The position numbers were made by a program, and so were the translations under genes. 64,000 bases of DNA from positions 124,001 through 188,000 of the forward strand of contig JAKIMF020000011.1 of NCBI GenBank assembly GCA_022605425.2. Reading direction: 5' to 3'. This DNA is from Hamiltosporidium tvaerminnensis. Lineage: Eukaryota; Microsporidia; Dubosqiidae. Below the pieces are notes generated by a model that was given only the letters and a program-made list of their open reading frames with translations, was not told the origin of the DNA and ran no database searches. Shown here piece by piece: positions 12,007 through 23,755 of this stretch; the first letter of the stretch is position 1, and each line of letters starts with the position of its first letter.

Positions 12007-14510
12007 TAAAGCGTGAAGTATTTTTAATTTTTCTAGTGGTCTAAATGTTTGTTATTAGGTTCCTAATATATTTCTTCTTTAATATGCTTTTTTCCATTTT
12101 TTTATTTCCTGTTTTGTTTGTGTGAATTTGCTTAAATTATTATTCTACTACGTTATTATTTTAACAATCACTTTAGTATGGTATCATTTTTACGACCAAC
12201 CATTTTTTTTCATTTGCTATGTTACTCGACACTCATGCAAACAGTTTTTCCTCAACTAAAGCAAATCTGGTTAATTTAATCTTTGATTTAGAGATTATAG
12301 TTACTTTTTTAGAACTAATGTATAATTTTATCTTTTTTTGAGAAATTTATATTTATTTTATATTCAGGTTTCATAAAATTTCTTATTTTATATCATTATG
12401 TTATATTTTGATATATAATTAAGTTTTACCTCTTCTTATATGATTTTAAGGAGTTAAGCCTAATAGACTTTTAAAATTAACCATAATTGGAAGTTTTTGT
12501 GTGTAAGGTATTTTTTGTTTTTTTATGCTTATTACGAACATTCGGACAATTAAAAACATAACTCATTATCTAAAACGAATATTTTTTTTATCTTGATCAT
12601 AATACGTTGTGTTCGATCTAAATATGACTGTATTAAATTTTGTGAAATTGTTTTTAGAAGCCTTCAATATATTGTCTGAAACATTAATCATATATGGGGT
12701 TTATGCGTAACTATAGATTTCTATATAACCTTATACTTTTTACTTTTTCTTAATTGATGCAATCTTTAATAGCGTTTAATTATATAGTATTGTTTATGTT
12801 ACTTAAAAAGAAACTAAATCTAATATAAAGAAAGATAATGTGTTAAGGTGTATCTATATCTTATATATAATACTTTAATGAGAATATATATGAAAAAATA
12901 TATTATTGCTTTTTTTGAAACGGATATGATATTATTTAGATTTATACAGACATTAATTTTTGATTCATATGCAAAACAATCTATATAATAATTTAAAAAT
13001 TTGATTCGTCTCAATATATCCATATAAATAAATATTTTGTTTCATAATATATAGCCAGTGTGAACCAGATTAGTTGTTATTAATATAAATGTATTAAATA
13101 TTTTGATTTTGTAAATTATTTTTATTAGACTATACATTATTGCATTGAAAAGATCTAAAGAATGAAATTTAGATAAAAAATATAATACATTAAAATGTTT
13201 TGAAATGATAACTATATTTTTATTATACTACTTCTATATTAAAACTAATTTAAATAACAGTTTATACATTACTTATTATACAATTTTAATTTTATTTATT
13301 CGTCTACCTAGTTTAGAGATAATTGCTTACTAATTTTTAAATAGTATGGTTATATGTATTTTTTTAGTTTTCTTAGATATTTAACTTGTTTACAAAGCAA
13401 TACGTTTACCACAAAAAATAATTTAATGAAAACCTAAATTAGGTAAAATTTTTGTTATGGTATAAAGATAAAATAAATCAAAAACATAAATTATAAATGT
13501 AATAAAGTATAATTTAAATTAATTGACTCATTTTTCTAGAATATTTCTTTTATATTTTTCTTAATAGATATAAAGCTTCGAAGAAATCTCCTAAAAATGA
13601 AGAACTAATTATACAAAGGTGAATTACAAAATATTTGTAACATTTGAAATGTAAATATATTTATAGTTGAATATTAATGTATGAAGACCAAAAAAGAATA
13701 TTAGTTATATGAAATTATTCATATATTATAATGAATGTAAAATTCCTAAGATAATCTTTGTTGATTTGTAGATTATCATATCAAATTTATGACTTGTCTA
13801 ATTAAAATATAAAATGAAAGACAATTGTTTATTAAAAATTACAAAAACTAAATAGATCGCGTTTTTAATCCTTAGCATCTTCTATAGGTGACTTAAGACA
13901 ATCTTCCTATGAAAGTTCCGAGATAATTTTTATCTTGAGATATAAATCTTGATGTTGAAGCCATAGAATTAATACACGATTAACTTATATATTACTAGAA
14001 TATTTAGACATGAATTTTCTATCTTACATCGTTTGAGTTGATTTATATTCTAAAAGAAACATATTTCTAATTATTTCCATAGTTTCCTACTATGATTCAA
14101 AGAGCGTGTGAAAGAACTCAACCGATCTTGACTAAAGTCAGAATTACCTAAATAAATGAATTCATTTATTAAGAATATATTGGTAGGTAATAACCCTATC
14201 AAGATCATTAACTTAAATTGTCATAATCGAAATTCAAAAAGTCCAAATATTGGACAGAATTGGATATTAGAAAAGATTCGGTGGGAATGTTTACCATAAA
14301 AAAAAGATAAAATAATATCCTGTAGTTACAGTTAATCTTTTTAAATTTTAATAACTTTAATTCACTTTTATGACAATACGTTAGTCATTTAAATTTTCTT
14401 GACCTATTTGAATTAAACTTACAAAAAAACTGGTTTTATTTTATGGTTAATGCGTGAGGTATAGCATCTATACTAGAGTTGTGTTCTTTTTAAAAAAATG
14501 GGGTTTCCTA
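12007..14510 (+). repeat. Long repeat, copy B (5' part missing)
   Basis: It begins right after the 3' end of the old LINE, at a point that corresponds to about 3200 in copy A. It contains the GCAAACAGTTTTTC landmark (12237), the conserved block at 12443-12735, and the downstream ATGGATATATTGAGACG landmark (minus strand near 13020). It ends near 14510 in a decayed version of the common 3' end. The sequence upstream of the old LINE does not match the missing part, so the LINE does not simply interrupt this copy. Confidence 0.7.
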
Positions 14511-14558
14511 AACTATAAGTAATTTTAAAGCATTGAAAAACATGTTAAGGAATGTAAA

Positions 14559-14978
14559 ATGAATTTTTCTAACTTGAAATTAAATCCAAATGAAGTATGG
14601 AAATTCAGGGAGATTTATTTAAGCTCATAGATAAATAGTAAATGGGTTCGACGAAATAAAATGAACTGGTTTATTGCATAATTTAGTGTAGGAAACCCAA
14701 AAAGGTTATAAAATATTATTTATGTAAAGGAGATAAGAATCGGTTTACACTTACTCTTAATATATATTTATGAAAGTTAAGGAATATTGAATTATTTACT
14801 TTATACAATTCAGAAAAAATATTTTAATGCTAGCCTAATCTGTGAAAAAAACGTATGAGGAAGATCGGGAAAATTGAAGTATTTTTTCCCAATTTTAATA
14901 AAAAATGTCCGAAGTACTAAGGAAAAGTGCGAAGTAGTTTCCTTGGGATTCACAAAGAAGTATGTAAGCTACGGATAG
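14559..14978 (+). pseudogene. Possible decayed coding region of unknown identity
   Basis: One frame from the ATG at 14559 stays protein-like for 139 codons with only five internal stops, fewer than expected by eye for such AT-rich DNA. Readable segments include NEVWKFREIYLSS, NASLICEKN and KYFFPILIKNVRS, then KEKCEVVSLGFTKKYVSYG. It starts about 50 bp after the end of repeat copy B. I recognise no family or motif. Chance openness is a real alternative. Confidence 0.22.
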
Positions 14979-17900
14979 AGATAGTTAACCTAATTTCGTA
15001 TATCTAGGTTAGGTCGAAATTTATGGGGGAAAGTTACATTCAAACTTAGTTTCGAAGTTTCTTTTTTGGCTTTCTTCAATTTAAAAGATTCTCTCTAACT
15101 TTGTAAGGTCATTTTACTGTGGATCTAGTTTTCATAAGGATGTTTATATAGATTAGAAACTAGAAGAGTAACTACTTCACCTTGTAGATCATTTTAAAAT
15201 ACAAAATTAAGAAACTACACTTCTTTTTTAAAATTATCGCAAGTAAAATATTTTTATTCTCAAAATACGGAATGTTTTAACTAATTAATAGAAAAATGAC
15301 TTGTTTTAGTATTTTTTAATTTTAAATATCGTTAATATGTTTTTCCTATACCAAAAACCCATATGTGTTTTTAGATTTTTCAGAACACAAAACAAAAATG
15401 TAAAGAAATAAAAATAAATTCCGATTTTTTCTCTAAAAAGGGAAACAAAGTAGTATTTCCCAGGACTACAACACTGTGTCAGTTCTATACAAAATATAAA
15501 AGGTTTCATCATTTCTATTCTGAAATGAAAATCTGTATAGTTTCCAAACTTTAGTTATGGAGTAATATAGTTTGGAAACTAAACGATATTACATTCAATA
15601 TATAAATGATTAAAATAAAATTAAAACTTGATTGAATTATAATTTCGTTTTAATAATATTTCAACTGTAACTAAGTACGAAATATTTTTTGGTGGAGTTG
15701 AATTTAAAGTACTATTTATAATTCATAAATAAAATAAAATTGAATTTCTTATATGTTACTTTTTTCCATCTTTGTATTTTTAAATATATTATTTTTTTTG
15801 TTTTATTCTTCTTAATATATCTTATGATTACTGTCCCACATAAGAACCTACCTAAACCTAAGAAAAAACTAAAGATAAATTACTTTGTTTTCTTTGTAAA
15901 AAAATGTCATGAACAATTTTTGTGAGATAGTTAAAAAATAGAAATCAAAGCAATGATTGTATTCAGATGTCTTTATGTTTGCTTTAATTTTAGAGTGGTT
16001 TTTTGATAGTTTTAGATGAAAACAACACGTAAAAGCACCTTGAGAAGCTCAGTGCCTTGAAAGATACAAATGTTTTGAAAAAGAATCAGTGGAAAAAAGA
16101 GTTGAGAGAAGCGATAACACTGTTTATAATTTATCTTAAAAGATATTACCACATAGATATGTATCCCGATGCTATATTCTCTTGAAATATTTAAATTTGG
16201 ATAGCATAATGTGATAATTCAATTTAAGATTTGAAATTAAATACCGGAAAGAAAATAATTTATTTATCAATTTATTAAATGCTTTTTTTGTTTTATAATA
16301 TATTTTTGTATTTTGATTTAAATTTGTTTAATTTTTCTGATTTTCATAAAATAAGTTCTGAATTATGGTGTTCAAAGAAAAAAATGAATTAAATTTCATA
16401 TTTCAAACGATTATTCATTTTTTTATTGTTTTTAGTTGAATTTTATGCTAAGAAAACTGAAAATTAAATATATTTATTTATCATTTTTGTATATTTTAGT
16501 AATATAAGTATTTGTTGAGTGATAAAATTTATGAAAAAGAATAAAGGGAATTAATCGTATTATTCAAAAAAATAATTTCAAAATCATTCTTATATCTTAA
16601 GTGTTGAAAGAACAGAATACTCATATATTTAATTAAACATTTTACAAATTTGTTCAATTTTATTTTATAAAACTATAAAAATCGAGTGGTATAATTATTC
16701 TTCCTATCTTAAGATATGAAAAAGGCTGATATATCCAATGCTTGATTTCTATTAGTACTTTTATATGGTATATTCTTATTTTATTTAATTTTAATTTGTG
16801 ATTAAGTTATTTAATAATTTTTCATTCTAAGTATAGCAAAATCCAATAAATTCAAATATATTATACATTTAATCGTTATAATGACCCTCAATTTTATTTA
16901 ATTATATAAAATTAATTGTGTATCATTTTAAAAGTGGTATACATATTTTTTAAGTTCTAAATGTATTAGGTTTTATTTTGAATTACAAAATTTGTAAAAA
17001 TAATAGAAAATAGTAGAAATTAAAAAATGTAATAAAAAAAAATTAAACTTTATTTAAAATATATCATACATGAATATATAGAATGTCTATATTTAGAACA
17101 GTGTTTATATTTTAAAGATTCATATCGAAATGGATTTTTTTTCGGATTTAATTTGTTGATAAAATGAGACATATGTAAGATTTTATCGAATAATTATAGA
17201 ACAAAAAAAAACTAAGAATGTTCAGTTACTTATAAATCTATGGATACTGTATTGTAAACATCTAAATATAAGTTTTTTAAAGAAATTGGAAGGTGAATCT
17301 TTTTATTCAAATTTCTTCGGGTACGGATATCATTCGATATTATAAGGTAAAGTAAATGTGTGAAAATATTTTAGTTTGTTTCAAATAAAAGTTTTGAATT
17401 AGTAGTATTTCAGTTTGTGCATCCGTATTAAATTTATATTTTTTGATTCGAAATGCGTTTTCTTTGGAATAAATTGATATAATGTCTAAAATATTCTAAT
17501 TTATGTATAAGAATGTAATATAGTTGTTAAAAAAAATTAAAGAAATTTTAACTGCAATGAAATAGACTTTGGGTTAAATAATATTTGGTATAAGATAAAT
17601 TTAAATAATTTTTTCTTCTCTAAGTATTTAAAAGTACGTCTCATAAGGCATTAAAAATATATACAAGAAAAAATAGTAATTAAAGCTAATCTTTTATTTA
17701 AATAACAAATAATATAACATTTAAATAAAGTAAATGTATTTATACGAAATAATATTTTTAAGTATAATCACAATGCAGGGTAGTCTTGTACTATTTAAGT
17801 TACTTTATTTTTCTAAAATTACGTGAAAGGTTTTAAAATAATAGTTCTATATATACTAGCGATAATTTCGAGTCATATAAATATTTTTGATAATTATTGT

Positions 17901-18049
17901 GATCTAAACTACAATTTATGCTTTATTTATCTATAGTATTAAATTAAGGTTATTTATAGCTTTTAAAATATTAAATTCGTGTTTTGAAGATATGACTCTA
18001 TTACATTTTAATTTATTTTACCTTCCATTCCTTTTTTACGTTAAATATT
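14979..18049. other. AT-rich spacer between copies B and C
   Basis: Apart from the palindrome at 15538-15581 I see no feature. The short frames at 15306-15512 and 15740-15925 are Phe/Ile/Lys-rich and look accidental. Confidence 0.4.
15538..15581. other. Perfect 13-bp inverted repeat
   Basis: TAGTTTCCAAACT (15538-15550) and AGTTTGGAAACTA (15569-15581) enclose an 18-nt loop. It lies in spacer DNA about 0.6 kb after the pseudogene-like frame at 14.6 kb. It may be a hairpin or a protein-binding palindrome; its role is unknown. Confidence 0.55.
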
Positions 18050-19650
18050 GTAGTTTTTTAATTGTTTAGATTTATTTTTTTCTAGTTTAGCATTTTTAGT
18101 TATAACTAGTTCATTTGAATTTATTTAATTAGATAAATCTTTATCTACTCCTTTTCACCTTTCTTTTTCATTTTATTCGAATCTACTTTTTTTAAATTTT
18201 TTTAAGAGCATTCGTCTGTTTTTTATTTGTCGTTCTACTTTGATACTTGCACAAGCAGTTTTTCTATTTATAAAACAAGTATATTTATTCCAACATTTGA
18301 GTTTTAGAATAAAGTAAAGAATATATTTTTAAAAAATGTCTAATTTTATCTTGTTTGGATAGATTTATATTTATTTTTAATTTATTGTTCTTCAAATTTC
18401 TTATTAAATATCATTATGTTATATTTAAATATATGACAAAGTTTTATCTATTCTTATATGATTTTAAGGGGTTAAGCTTAATAGACTTATAAAATTAACC
18501 ATAATTGGAAGTTTTTGTGTGTAAGGTATTGGTTGTTTTTTTATGCGTATTACGAACATCCGGACAATTAAAAACTTAACTCATTATCTAAAAATAAGAT
18601 TTTTTTATCTTGGTCATAATATGTTGTGTTCGATCTAAATATGACAGTATTAAATTTCGTGAAATTGTTTTTAAAAGCATTCAATATATTGATGGAAACA
18701 TTAATCATATATGGGATTTATGCGTAACTCTGGATTTCTATATAACCTCATATTAGATACTTTCTCGAAAATTGAGCGAACTGCTAGGTATTATGTATGC
18801 ATTGCTTCTTTAGCACAAAAAAATACAAATATAATATGAAAGAAAGATATACAAGTGAAAAGGGTATTTGAATTTCATTTATACTACTTTTACGAAAATT
18901 TAGGAGTTTTGTAATATATTATTGCTATTATCAATATTGATGTGATATTCTCCCGATCTATACAGACATTGATTTTTTATTCATATAACTATAAACCATA
19001 TAAATTGATTCAATTTTTAGTTCGCCTTAATATATCCATATAAAAAAATTTTTTGTTTTTTACTATGTAGGCTTAATATACTGACTTAAATTATTTTTAT
19101 TATAAGTATATTGATTGCTTTTAATCATGTTAGGTCTTTTTTTTGGAAATATAGTATACAGTAAGATATACAAAATAGATTAAAATAAAATCATAATACG
19201 ATAAATTCTCTTGATTGAAAACTTGATTTCTATTATACTACTTATATATTAAAACCAATTTCAATAAAAGTTTTTACATAAATATATGCAAATTTTAATT
19301 TTCTTAACCTATTCTTTTGTTCAAACAAAATTCTACAACTAATTCTTAAAATATTTTAATTTTGTATTTTTTTTCGTGTTAAACTTGTAAATTAAGTCGT
19401 ACATACAATACAAAAAATATTTGAAGTATAGAATATTTTACCTGATATTTTAATTTATTTTAAAAATAGGTAAATCTTAAATAAATTTGTTTATTTCAAA
19501 CTAAATTAAATACTCGTTTTTTACATATGCCTAATATATATATTTCTTGTTTATATGCAAAGCTACGAATTAATTTTCAAACTTTTCAGAAATTCATTTG
19601 AATAAAGTAATATACTAGAATCGTTGATACATTGATTTCAAAATGTATTT

Positions 19651-19667
19651 ATAAACGAATATTATAT
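19651..19667. repeat. Target-site duplication, left copy
   Basis: ATAAACGAATATTATAT is identical to 20398-20414. Repeat copy F around 54240-54265 shows the uninterrupted target version of this stretch. Confidence 0.85.
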
Positions 19668-20397
19668 AACTTTATTTAAAAATATCACATCTTTTTACAA
19701 TAGTGGCAAGTGTTATATTTGTTTTCATGACATTAACGCAGTTCTAGGTTTAACATAAATGACTGCTACCCCAACACTCCACCGGTAACCCCTGCGATAC
19801 CTACGTCCCAAAGCCTTTCATCTACCAGGTGTGTAGAACCTAATTTAATAGGCGAGGCAGTTGCCCGGAGTTCGTTAATGTCCGTTGCATGGTGTGTGAT
19901 CGAAGGCCGAAGCCCCCCCTGGGCTCCCCCAAGACTATGCAGCATTCCCACTTACTCTACACTTTCTGAACCCAATAAACTTCTAGCTAAGATATATTTC
20001 AGAGACTTACATGGGGTCCACCTAGACAGTGCAATGTCATACCAACAGGTATAACCTGCTACTTAGCTCTCCCGGCTTTTAATGGGTTTTATTTTTATAT
20101 CTCCCGGGCGCTAAGTCTTCTAACCCGAGTGAGCAAGGCTAGTTTCCATGCTTTTACATGGCGATTACCTACATGTTCAGCTGCGGTCTGCAATCTGGTT
20201 ACATAAAAAACTACAAATAAATTTGTAGAAAAATTTTCTCCATTTCTTAGACCTCTCCTCTTTATAACAACTCCCATGGAACAACCGAAGATGTAGTGTG
20301 GTTAATTCCCACCAAAAATCCAAACAATGATCTCACAACAGTTTCACACACTCATTGCCAAGCAGAAAGTTTTTTATGTGGTTATCCTCCCTCCACC
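19668..20397 (-). mobile_element. Young SINE-like non-autonomous retroelement, 730 bp
   Basis: The insert reads, on the minus strand, from GGTGGAGGGAGGATAACCAC at 20397 to TTTTTAAATAAAGTT ending at 19668. It is flanked by a perfect 17-bp direct repeat (19651-19667 and 20398-20414) and interrupts repeat copy C. It is by far the most G+C-rich stretch outside the LINE. It has no usable ORF: the frames of 60-61 codons are too short and show no motif. Several compact hairpins are visible, including 20036-20055, the CCATG/CATGG pair near 20137-20162, and AGCCC/GGGCT near 19911-19926. The last 12 nt equal the end of the LINE. I see no tRNA, 5S or 7SL head. It is most simply a SINE-like RNA-derived element mobilised by the LINE. 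Confidence 0.8.
20036..20055 (-). other. Hairpin inside the SINE-like element
   Basis: On the minus strand GTTATACC, loop TGTT and GGTATGAC form an 8-bp stem containing one G-U pair. The right arm, followed by ATTGCA, is recognisable in both older copies (near 1790 and 23390), and the left arm in the one near 1780. This supports a structured RNA ancestor. Confidence 0.5.
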
Positions 20398-20414
20398 ATA
20401 AACGAATATTATAT
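20398..20414. repeat. Target-site duplication, right copy
   Basis: The 17 bp are identical to 19651-19667. Repeat copy C resumes directly afterwards. Confidence 0.85.
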
Positions 20415-21235
20415 TATAATAATTAAAAAATAAAGTATGTTTGTGAAAGTAGACGTCTATTCTAATTCACTAAATAAAATTTTTGATTGAGTTTGTTGTT
20501 CAAATATAATATTATCAAATCATGATTTGTACACTTAAAATTTAAAAAGAACACAATTAGACATTCAAAACTTTAATAGGTATGATTAATCTTGGATTTT
20601 TTAAGTTTTGGTATCATCTAAGTGTGACTTAGCACTATCTTATTATTGAACTTCTATTACCTAATGAACTGTAAAAGATTTAATCTAAATCAGAGCAAAA
20701 TAACTGTTCCACAATACTAAATATATTTTTCAAAAAAATCGCAGCAAATTTATACTTTTTACACTACCTCAGCTGATTTGTATCATGAAAAGTGTATGTA
20801 AAATTTTTTAATATTTAGCTCCTATGGAATTCAAGCGGCAATGTGTAAGAACTCAAGCGATTTTATCTAGGTCGGATTTAACGAAAAAATAAAACTCGAG
20901 CACTTAGTAAAATTTATAAATAATTTTACAAATAACAGACACACCTGTTTCATAAACTCTGAGACCAAAAATTACCTTCATATACAGATTTATCTATTCG
21001 CAAATTCTCGGAGTAAATAACGATATGAAAATTATATCCATAGACAATTTTGTTTTGTTTAAACTTATACCCAATAAAAAACCAATAACTATAGTTAAGC
21101 ATTAATCATAATACTTTTTTATTTAAATAATCGCTTTCATTTTTTTTCTATAACTACACACGCAATAGTTATGATATATAAATGACTCTGATCTTATGAA
21201 AAATTCCGGTCTTTTGAATAAATGGGTAATTTCTA

Positions 21236-23035
21236 CGATTTATTTATTCCGCAGTGAAATTTGAATTATCTATTTTAAGATATAGCAAACCTTATTGAAT
21301 ATATTAATGAATTAAAACTATACTAACATGTATTATAAAGATCGATTGAATTTCTTTGGTTGAAATGGAAGACTTTTGTTTTGCTAAACAAAATATTTTT
21401 CGTGAGAATATTTCAAAAATAATTCAAGAATCAAGAAATATATCAAAGCGTTTAATCCAAGGAATTAAGAATGTTAAATTTAATAAAAGAAATCCTCGGA
21501 TATTAAACTAAGAAATATAAATAAACTAATTGCAACGGATTGAAATATAATATTAGATACGAACGAATAACAAAGAGAACAATTAAATAAACCAGGGAGT
21601 GTAAAGATTAATTTAGAAATTGAATTTTTTTATATGAATCCAGATATTTCAAAGATAATATAAGCCAAATTTTAAAATATTTTATTTACTTTCTTTAAAA
21701 CATAAAGTTTCTTTAATTCCTCTTCATTACAAACCCAGCCAATATTTCAGCCTTTTCTGAAATCAATTCCAAGGGATTATGAAGTAATTTTCTTCAATTA
21801 AAATCTTCTGGCATTCAAAATATATCATTTGCATTTTTAAATTCAATTTATTGAAAATATTCGAATTACGTATTTCGATTTCACCACTAAAAAATATTTC
21901 ATAGGAATTAGATTACTTGACACACAAAACTTCCTTTTTTTACATCTCAACAACGATACATGCTTTTGGTTCTACCACCAACAAAAATTTCCAAATTGTG
22001 TTCGGTTGTAGCCGAGATTGCAAATGTGATCTTGCTAACTGTTGATATATATTTCAAAATTCTTCAAAATTTCCAAATACTTTTCATAAAACCCTAGCTT
22101 TGATTCTAGGCCAATATAAACGGCCGTGTGTATCAAACTGCTTACTCGCCCCTAGCCATGCCTCTTTCGTCTTTTCCGAGTAAGTGGTACGAGAAATTTT
22201 GCACAAATCAAAAAAAGAATCTTTTGATTAAATTCAATATTATATAAAACTGCTTCAAGGTGTAATATAATCAGAGATCAAACTAAATGTTCCAATCATT
22301 TGTTACATACAACTTTAACGATGTTGTACTAGATATCTAGCGACGTAACAATATAATCTAATTATTTTATATCTTAACTATAACTGCGAATAATTCGTAA
22401 CAACAACTTCATTTTGATGGACAATCCATTAAGAAGCAGAGAATATAATAAACACCTTGCATACTCACTGATATAGCCATTACACCCGTTTTCCTCCTTT
22501 TTGTTCGTATTTCTTGAGTTACCTCTTCATTCCAATTTTTTCAATAAAAAAATATTTTGATATCAGAAATATAAGGATAGAAATTTTCAAAATACATACT
22601 GAAATTAAATTGTTTTGAAAACATTCTTTTATTTGCTTTAAACCTAAGAGAAAACATAAAGAATTAAAACATATTTAGGGGCATGTAAATATCTCTAATT
22701 TTTGTTTCCCTGTTTCTAAAATTGAAAAGCGTACCTTTTAAAATTTGATTTTAGTAGATTTGATTCAAATATATGATATGATTATTAAAACATTTTAAAA
22801 AATTTTTATTCTAAATTTTATACATATATTTTTCCTCATTGATTTTCTGTTAAAACGTTTTATTTTTCAATATTATATGGTTATGTTATTCTAATACTTC
22901 GATTTATTTCTAATTCATCGAAAAACCAGTAGCTAAATTTATAAAAACCTTTACATGCACTTTTACTATGCTGAAATCATAAATATTCAAATGTTTTTAT
23001 TTGTAGCGTAAATAATGAATTTAAATTGTATTTTT
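21236..23035. other. Spacer between copies C and D
   Basis: The interval is AT-rich except for the island at about 21960-22330 listed separately. No gene or repeat copy is recognised. Confidence 0.4.
22093..22184. ncRNA. Compact run of hairpins in a GC-richer island (candidate structured RNA)
   Basis: Three stems lie within 92 bp: CCTAG/CTAGG (22093-22097 and 22106-22110), GGCC/GGCC (22109-22112 and 22122-22125, sharing two bases with the first stem) and CTTACTCG/CGAGTAAG (22141-22148 and 22177-22184). The island at about 21960-22330 is visibly richer in G+C than its surroundings. No family is recognised. It could be the remnant of a transposable element rather than a functional RNA. Confidence 0.25.
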
Positions 23036-23755
23036 GGTGGTGTGAGGATAGTCACAAAAAAAACATTCTTCTTGGCAATGATTAAGTCAAACTGGTGTGA
23101 AGAAAATATTTTGGATTTTTGGTGTGATAAAAACCACACTACTTCTACGTTTGTTACATGGGTGTTCGTATGAAAAGGAGAAGTTCATAAAATCACGAAA
23201 ATTTTATATTAATATATTTTTGCTTTTTTCTTGTGCTCAATTGTAGACTGCACTTGAACTTATAGATAATATCCATAGAAATTTAAAAATCTAGTCTTAA
23301 AAACTGCTTTAGAAGACTCTGCGAATTGGAAATAGAAAGATAAACCCTTCTAAAACTGAAAAGGGATTGCGTGGGTTATTTATGGTGGTATGACATTGCA
23401 TCTTCGCTGGTTTTTTCGTGTAATTCGCCGAAATATATCTTAGCTAGCTGTTAGTTTATTCGGCACGTGTATATTAAGTTAAAATGCTGCAGGGTATGTA
23501 AAGGTACAATTCGAGTCGGGTTCTATATACAATCACACCTCCGCAACAGATATTAACAAACTCGAAGCAACTAAATTGCTTATTAAATGGGTTCTTAAGC
23601 TATTATATATGAAATGCTTTGGGATTTAGGTATTCTAAAGGTAACGATGGAGTGTTAGGTCCAGTCACTGATGTCAAACCTAGAACTAAGCAATTTTATG
23701 AAAAAGTACAACACTTACTCCTTTATTAAAAATATTGTATAGTTTTAATTCATTT
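23036..23755 (+). mobile_element. SINE-like module at the head of repeat copy D (old)
   Basis: This is the third copy of the SINE-like sequence. It keeps CTTGGCAATGA, TTTGGATTTTTGGTG, AACCACACTAC, AAATATATCTTAGCTAG and GGTAACGATGGAGTGTTAGG in the same order as the young copy. Like the module of copy A it runs on into the 3.5-kb tail without a break. Confidence 0.78.

Larger units (their letters stand above)
18050..21235 (+). repeat. Long repeat, copy C, interrupted by the SINE-like insertion
   Basis: The secure part starts with GCAGTTTTTCTATTTATAAAAC (near 18257); similarity is weaker back to about 18050. The conserved block lies at 18457-18757. The copy is split by the 730-bp insert at 19668-20397 and resumes at 20398. 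It ends in GAATAAATGGGTAAT (21217-21231), the counterpart of AATAAATGTGTT in copies A and G. Confidence 0.7.

Noticed and set aside
19840-19960. tRNA-type box A and box B in the SINE-like element
   Set aside because: Strings such as CTTCGATCAC, TTCGAGTC (23516) and TTCGAGC (1913) resemble box B, but the only box A-like string is about 16 bp away, too close, and no cloverleaf can be drawn.
19766-20277. Two short minus-strand ORFs inside the SINE-like element
   Set aside because: They have 60-61 codons, no motif, and are destroyed in both older copies.
19740-20280. Ribosomal RNA fragment
   Set aside because: The GC-rich body superficially resembles rRNA, but none of the universal large- or small-subunit motifs I know could be found on either strand.
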